Assembly: GCA_002504495.1 (NCBI GenBank)
Contig: DATC01000075.1
Location: forward strand, 1-14,780
Reading direction: 5' to 3'
From: Methanomassiliicoccaceae archaeon UBA537
GTDB taxonomy: Archaea > Thermoplasmatota > Thermoplasmata > Methanomassiliicoccales > Methanomethylophilaceae
DNA length: 14,780 bases
The notes under the pieces are model-generated. The model had not been told where the DNA came from, did not search any database, and saw nothing but the letters and a program-made list of their open reading frames with translations. The first letter of the stretch is position 1; the number at the start of each line of letters is the position of its first letter. The translations under genes were made by a program, and so were the position numbers. Positions 14,179-14,780 of this stretch are shown here, one piece after another.

Positions 14179-14780
14179 CGGAATCGGGGGGTCGATGAAA
14201 AACCGCTTCTGTGTTGATATCCGGCGATCCGATATCGATGGAAGGCGTTCCGGACGGAACGCAGCCGAACCGTCCGGGGATAAATGGAAATAAGGGTCCC
14301 GAGGGGGACCCCGTTTCATGCGATCGCGATCGCTGATAGGAGCCGCGCCTCATACGCTCTATGGCTTCCTGGATCCTGTCCACGGGTTTCGTGACGGCCA
14401 TCCTGATGTAGCCGTCTGCGGATTCGCCGAATCCGGATCCCGGAGTCACTATGATGCCGAGATCGATCATCTTCTGCGTGAACTCGAACGACGGCATGCC
14501 GCAGTCGAACCACACGTAGAACGTGCCCTTCGGCATCTGGACATCGTAGCCGAGGGAGCGAAGCCCTTCGACGAGGACTCTGCGCCTCTCGGCGTACTCG
14601 TCCATGTTCACGCTGACGCATTCCGGAGGCTCTCCGTCGGGGCCGTACAGGGACAGGGCCTTCTCGGCGGCCTTCTGGATGAAGATGGGGGCTCCCGAGT
14701 CGATCTGGCCCTTGCATTTGGTCAGGCCGGCGATCAGATCGGGGTGTCCGACCGCATAGCCGAGTCTGAATCCGGTCATG
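14174..14780 (-). CDS. dapL: LL-diaminopimelate aminotransferase-like protein, 3' part only
   Basis: This is the C-terminal part of a fold-type I PLP aminotransferase; the 5' end lies beyond the window, and Met at 14779 is internal (the MTGFRLGYAVG motif just after the PLP lysine). KGQIDSGAPIFIQKAAEKAL, KGTFYVWFDCG, GIIVTPGSGFGE and YIRMAVTKPVDRIQEAIERM match methanogen DapL, which makes LL-diaminopimelate from tetrahydrodipicolinate and glutamate. Another aspartate/alanine-type aminotransferase cannot be excluded. The family normally ends right after that last helix. Here the frame runs about 55 residues further, through a terminator hairpin and into the radA promoter, ending at TAA, the only non-TGA stop among the genes. 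I suspect the true 3' end is near 14316 and that a frameshift hides it. Confidence 0.75.
   Translation of the reverse strand, partial: MTGFRLGYAVGHPDLIAGLTKCKGQIDSGAPIFIQKAAEKALSLYGPDGEPPECVSVNMDEYAERRRVLVEGLRSLGYDVQMPKGTFYVWFDCGMPSFEFTQKMIDLGIIVTPGSGFGESADGYIRMAVTKPVDRIQEAIERMRRGSYQRSRSHETGSPSGPLFPFIPGRFGCVPSGTPSIDIGSPDINTEAVFHRPPDSA
14294..14311 (-). terminator. Intrinsic terminator after the aminotransferase
   Basis: A perfect 7-bp stem GGGTCCC/GGGACCC with a 4-nt loop is followed on the minus strand by a T-rich run (TTATTTCCATTTA). This is the most bacterial-looking terminator in the window. It lies inside the nominal open frame. Confidence 0.6.

Noticed and set aside
1..14780. CRISPR array, insertion sequence, phage or toxin-antitoxin pair
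   Set aside because: No regularly spaced repeats, transposase motifs, terminal inverted repeats or integrase were seen on either strand.
136..14780. In-frame TAG read as pyrrolysine inside a gene
   Set aside because: No recognisable gene here is interrupted by TAG; every protein with family similarity is open to its TGA.

Overview
The window reads as a moderately GC-rich archaeal chromosome. The diagnostic genes are RadA recombinase, the two ether-lipid prenyltransferases (GGGP synthase and a UbiA-type DGGGP synthase), an archaeal Trm-G10-type tRNA methyltransferase and a DUF5654-like membrane protein. Many starts are apparently leaderless, with a TATA-like box centred about 25-28 nt upstream of the start codon. 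All 15 protein genes whose ends can be trusted stop with TGA; none uses TAG or TAA. CdhD/CdhE-like proteins, TAG avoidance and the archaeal gene set together suggest a Thermoplasmata-type methanogen, possibly Methanomassiliicoccales. That placement is inference and no single gene proves it.

Left part (1-5180). A plus-strand aldehyde dehydrogenase homologue of the P5C-dehydrogenase type has lost its catalytic Cys and Glu. It runs tail-to-tail into a minus-strand operon. That operon reads: a Zn-ribbon/double-ACT protein, a short CdhD-like TIM barrel, and a CdhE-like barrel fused to a radical-SAM-like domain without its cluster cysteines. The three genes are joined by ATGA overlaps. Several members resemble well-known enzymes stripped of catalytic or metal-binding residues, so this block is the best candidate here for an undescribed system.

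Middle (5200-9701). A tRNA-Leu(UAA) gene with encoded CCA is followed by a two-helix DUF5654-like protein, then a convergent six-helix membrane protein with a cytosolic Schlafen/AlbA_2 domain. Next comes a plus-strand operon: a disordered Gln/Pro-rich basic protein, a PPC/DUF296 protein and a COG3044-like ABC-class ATPase. It ends in a strong hairpin.

Right part (9707-14780). The minus-strand operon UbiA > GGGP synthase > zinc-ribbon protein makes the archaeal lipid core, with an ATGA overlap and a 2-nt gap. Upstream of it lie a small orphan gene on the plus strand, then on the minus strand Trm-G10, radA and the 3' part of a dapL-like aminotransferase cut by the window edge.

No stretch longer than 300 bases lacks a gene. 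The largest gaps (1-135, 5345-5416, 6905-7014, 11652-11779) hold promoters and little else. I saw no CRISPR array, insertion sequence or phage gene.
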